In this document: in pieces, positions 5,785 through 8,085 of the stretch | How positions within the stretch are numbered: position 1 is the stretch's first letter | How the letters are laid out: the number at the start of each line of letters is the position of its first letter | Source of the DNA: Candidatus Cloacimonadota bacterium | Lineage (GTDB): Bacteria > Cloacimonadota > Cloacimonadia > Cloacimonadales > TCS61 | DNA length: 8,085 nt | Direction: 5' to 3' | NCBI GenBank assembly: GCA_030592835.1 | Contig: JAUVIJ010000082.1 | Coordinates: 1 to 8,085 of the forward strand | The notes under the pieces: model-generated | Databases searched by the model: none | Told to the model about the DNA's origin: nothing | What the model saw: the letters and a program-made list of their open reading frames with translations, nothing else | Program-made: the position numbers and the translations under genes

Positions 5785-8085
5785 CTACTTCATCAATAGC
5801 ATTTTTCTAGTCTTTTGATATTCTTTAGTTCGCATCCGGTAGAAATAAACACCACTTGGTACTAGTCTACCAATATCATTTCTACCATTCCAGGTATACT
5901 GGTAATTTCCGGGGTTGAGATTTGCATCGACAAGGGTTCTTATAATACTCCCTTTGATATTAATGATTTCCAGCACGGTATGATCATTTATATCAAGAGA
6001 GAATGTTATGGTAGTTGTTGGACTTCGTCCTGCCCCTGATGGATTGAAGGGATTAGGAAAATTACCGGTCAATTCTGTAACTGCAGGTATTGCAGGGTGA
6101 TCGGAACCGGATTCAGTTTCTGTAGTGAATTCCCAGATGTCCCCAGCAGTTTCGCCTATGATATTACGACAAACGACCTGCCAGTAGTAAGTTGTCTCGT
6201 AATTGAGAATTCCCGGATCGTATTCCTCTACAGCTTCGACATTGTTAAGGTCAAGTGTTTGAGGTGGATTATCGGTGCCAAAATAAAGATCGATAGTATC
6301 TGTGCCACTACCATTTGTCCAGGTAAGAATAGTATTAATTGCAATATTTATGTCCCCGTTATTAGGTTGTGGGTCTGAGGGGGCAGTCGGTGGGGCTAAG
6401 GGGTTAGGATTTTCTTCTCCGGGTGTTCCCATATCTCCATCTCCGAAAACCAGATAGGATTCATACCAGTTCTCACCGTCATCATTCTGGATATAGTCCA
6501 TGTATTCCGGAGCAAGAGCCATTGATGCTCCTGCAGGATCAGGAAAGGAAACGCCATCGTCATATTCGACCCTGTCTACTTCGGTTGAACCATCGACCCA
6601 GCAGATCACGATCTCATCGACACCGTTAGCCAGGATGAATTCAGAGTATTGGTAAGCAACATTCACTCCCCCGTTCAATTCATCATCCTCGTTAATTCCG
6701 AGCACGATGTAATCTCCGGCGGGTACATTAAGGACAGCACTATTAGCAATAACATGATAATCGTTATCATTATCTTTTATGATCCAGTTGTTAATGTCAA
6801 TATCGGTAGATGTTGTATTATATATCTCAAACCATTCTCCAGCGTCATCATTGACAGCGGATGGATTCTGCATGATCTCAGTAATTATTATATCTCCAGC
6901 TTCAGGCTGGGCAACCTGCTCCAGGATGGAAAAGAAATTATCACTTTCCTCAAAAGGAAAACTATCGGTAGCATCGGAAATCAGGATAGAATATACATCT
7001 CCTATGAGGAGTTCCACTGGGATCTCCCAATCCCAGGTACCATCATCTTCGGTGCTGGCTATAAGTACTTCCGGATTTGAATTATTTTCAAGCAATTCGA
7101 TCTTAATGTCTCCGGTATAGTTAAAACTTATCCAGGTGATTGTTTGGGTTGTTCCCTGATACCAGTTTTCACCTCCATTAGGAGCAATGACTGTAATAGT
7201 CTCATCTGCTGACGCCGGCACAATATCAGATAAAGCACGACTGGTCAGATAATTACCATCAATGCGGGAATTAGCAATAGCAGTAAGATGAACAGCAATA
7301 CTAGGAATAGATGTACCGATGTAATCGACATCATAAAAAGTAGTTCGGAAAAAAGCATTTTCCCGGCTGTCATCACTGATTTCGTAAACCTGTCCGGTTT
7401 CAAAAGTTCCTGCATCAAGAAAAGATACATTTTCGATCTTGATCAATTCCGCTTCATAAGTTTCGAAATCAGCATTGAATTCAGATAGAGAAATAACCTC
7501 GGGAATGATCTCATTTCCACTGGAATTCACTATCCCGACATCAATAGTCGGTATGAATTCCAGCATACCGCCGTACTCGGTTAACATACCGGTAAGATTA
7601 ATAATACCGTCACCCAATTCGTACTGGGTCAGTATTATACCGTTATCATCATCGAACATGATCGCTGCAGTTGCATCCTGGAAAAATTTCTGGTTCCTGA
7701 AATCCTGCTGAAAAGTTAGAATAGCTTCTCCGGTAAGACGGTAAGTGTCATCGTTCAGAGTACCCATTCTTAACTCGGCAATGGTGGAAACATCGATAAC
7801 TGTCTGAGGCTCTACAATACTGAAAAAGGCGTTACTCTGATCGGAAGGATCATCATCATCAGCATCGGAAACAACGATCAGATATTCATCACTGACAGGT
7901 TGATCGTCTGGAATGTACCATTCCCAGGTTCCGTCATTCTCTGTTTCCTCCACAAGGAGTTCGCGGTTTCCAGCAACCGGAAGCAGATATTCAATCTTGA
8001 TGAGTCCATCGAAATTAGCGGAGGTCCAGATGATATCATGAGTGGATTCCAATTCCCATTCCTCGCCACCGTTAGGACTAATCAC
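5785..8085 (-). CDS. Large multidomain secreted protein with lamin-tail and C-terminal sorting domain (partial, start off the right edge)
   Basis: Only the last 766 residues are present; the reading frame runs open to the window edge, so signal peptide and any catalytic module are unseen. Domains in order, numbered from the edge: Kre9/KNH-like Ig fold (1-91, 'SPNGGEEW...IIWTS...GTWEWYIP'); OB-fold, DUF5689-like (about 96-290, 'YRLTGEAILTF...FFQDATAAIMF...GDGIINLTGMLTEYGG'); second Kre9-like domain (about 297-388, 'APNGGENW...ITWIS...GTWDWEIP'); lamin-tail domain (about 398-557, 'IIITEIMQNP...GEWFEIYN...INNWIIKDNDND'); FN3-like domain (about 564-656, ending 'TTYYWQVVCRN...WEFTT'); C-terminal sorting/FlgD-like domain (about 672-766, 'GNFPNPFNP', 'NIKGSIIRTLVD', 'SGVYFYR', 'KMLLMK'). 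The tail style is that of T9SS-type or related secretion signals, so the protein is probably exported and held at the cell surface or released. It is acidic, with Asp-rich turns (DADDDDPSD at 74-82). Lamin-tail plus OB-fold domains often accompany secreted nucleases or phosphatases, but no catalytic site is visible, so I assign no activity. Confidence 0.93.
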   Translation of the reverse strand: MISPNGGEEWELESTHDIIWTSANFDGLIKIEYLLPVAGNRELLVEETENDGTWEWYIPDDQPVSDEYLIVVSDADDDDPSDQSNAFFSIVEPQTVIDVSTIAELRMGTLNDDTYRLTGEAILTFQQDFRNQKFFQDATAAIMFDDDNGIILTQYELGDGIINLTGMLTEYGGMLEFIPTIDVGIVNSSGNEIIPEVISLSEFNADFETYEAELIKIENVSFLDAGTFETGQVYEISDDSRENAFFRTTFYDVDYIGTSIPSIAVHLTAIANSRIDGNYLTSRALSDIVPASADETITVIAPNGGENWYQGTTQTITWISFNYTGDIKIELLENNSNPEVLIASTEDDGTWDWEIPVELLIGDVYSILISDATDSFPFEESDNFFSILEQVAQPEAGDIIITEIMQNPSAVNDDAGEWFEIYNTTSTDIDINNWIIKDNDNDYHVIANSAVLNVPAGDYIVLGINEDDELNGGVNVAYQYSEFILANGVDEIVICWVDGSTEVDRVEYDDGVSFPDPAGASMALAPEYMDYIQNDDGENWYESYLVFGDGDMGTPGEENPNPLAPPTAPSDPQPNNGDINIAINTILTWTNGSGTDTIDLYFGTDNPPQTLDLNNVEAVEEYDPGILNYETTYYWQVVCRNIIGETAGDIWEFTTETESGSDHPAIPAVTELTGNFPNPFNPSGAGRSPTTTITFSLDINDHTVLEIINIKGSIIRTLVDANLNPGNYQYTWNGRNDIGRLVPSGVYFYRMRTKEYQKTRKMLLMK
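6019..6039 (-). repeat. 21-bp in-frame insertion in the sorting-domain motif
   Basis: The usual motif runs NPFNP directly into (S/T)TTI. Here seven residues, SGAGRSP (683-689 of the partial protein), sit between NPFNP and TTTI. The DNA contains a short perfect palindrome, GGAC-TTC-GTCC (6020-6030 on the plus strand). The insertion keeps the frame and looks like a small hairpin-forming repeat unit, but only one copy is in the window, so repeat status is a guess. Confidence 0.4.

Noticed and set aside
6649..7080. 143-residue plus-strand open frame
   Set aside because: It lies wholly antisense to the large secreted-protein gene, whose domains are clearly recognisable. The plus-strand product has no recognisable motif and no good ribosome binding site.
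8083..8085. GTG at the right edge as the true start of the minus-strand gene
   Set aside because: The codon lies within a Kre9-like domain strand (VISPNGGE), there is no signal peptide, and the frame is open to the window edge; the gene clearly continues beyond it.
1..8085. CRISPR array, transposase, toxin-antitoxin or phage defence system
   Set aside because: No direct-repeat array, no transposase or nuclease signature and no gene pair of that kind is visible; the genes are ordinary housekeeping or envelope genes plus one secreted protein.

Overview
The window looks like a piece of chromosome from an AT-rich, diderm (Gram-negative-type) bacterium. Three things suggest this: a signal-peptide-bearing small outer-membrane-type protein, a pair of LptF/LptG-type lipopolysaccharide-export permeases, and a large secreted protein that ends in a sorting/FlgD-like tail with an NPFNP motif and a basic C-terminus. 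That tail (NxPNPFNP, a 'NIKGSIIRTLV' strand, 'SGVYFYR', final 'KMLLMK') is very like those abundant in Cloacimonadota and related Fibrobacterota/Chlorobiota/Bacteroidota-group phyla. Cloacimonadota is my best guess, from motif style and base composition only.

Layout, left to right. (1) A 5S rRNA gene (about 31-151, + strand), probably the end of an rRNA operon whose 23S gene lies off the left edge. (2) About 280 bases of very AT-rich non-coding DNA holding a plausible promoter and a strong ribosome binding site. (3) A 174-residue secreted or outer-membrane protein (435-959), closed by a strong intrinsic terminator (976-1009). (4) A probable three-gene co-directional unit: ligA (NAD+-dependent DNA ligase, best start TTG at 1076), lptF (3111-4436) and lptG (4433-5521, ATGA overlap with lptF). 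(5) A 263-base non-coding gap with a 173-bp inverted-repeat-bounded segment, then a symmetric hairpin that can terminate transcription from both sides. (6) On the minus strand, converging on that terminator, the C-terminal 766 residues of a large multidomain secreted protein (Kre9/KNH-like Ig, OB-fold DUF5689-like, second Kre9-like, lamin-tail, FN3-like, sorting domain). Its start is beyond the right edge.

Functionally, LptF and LptG would be the two membrane subunits of the LptB2FG transporter, which extracts LPS from the inner membrane. LigA seals nicks in replication and repair. Its position upstream of lptFG looks like shared transcription rather than shared function.

I found no mobile element genes, CRISPR array, defence system or biosynthetic cluster, and do not claim a new system. 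The observations most worth a second look are: three departures from the LigA consensus at functionally important sites (motif IV Lys replaced by Ile, domain Ia Tyr replaced by Phe, a helix-hairpin-helix without its glycines); a long helical insertion in LptF; the 173-bp inverted-repeat segment after lptG; and a 7-residue in-frame insertion with an internal palindrome splitting the NPFNP-TTTI motif of the secreted protein.
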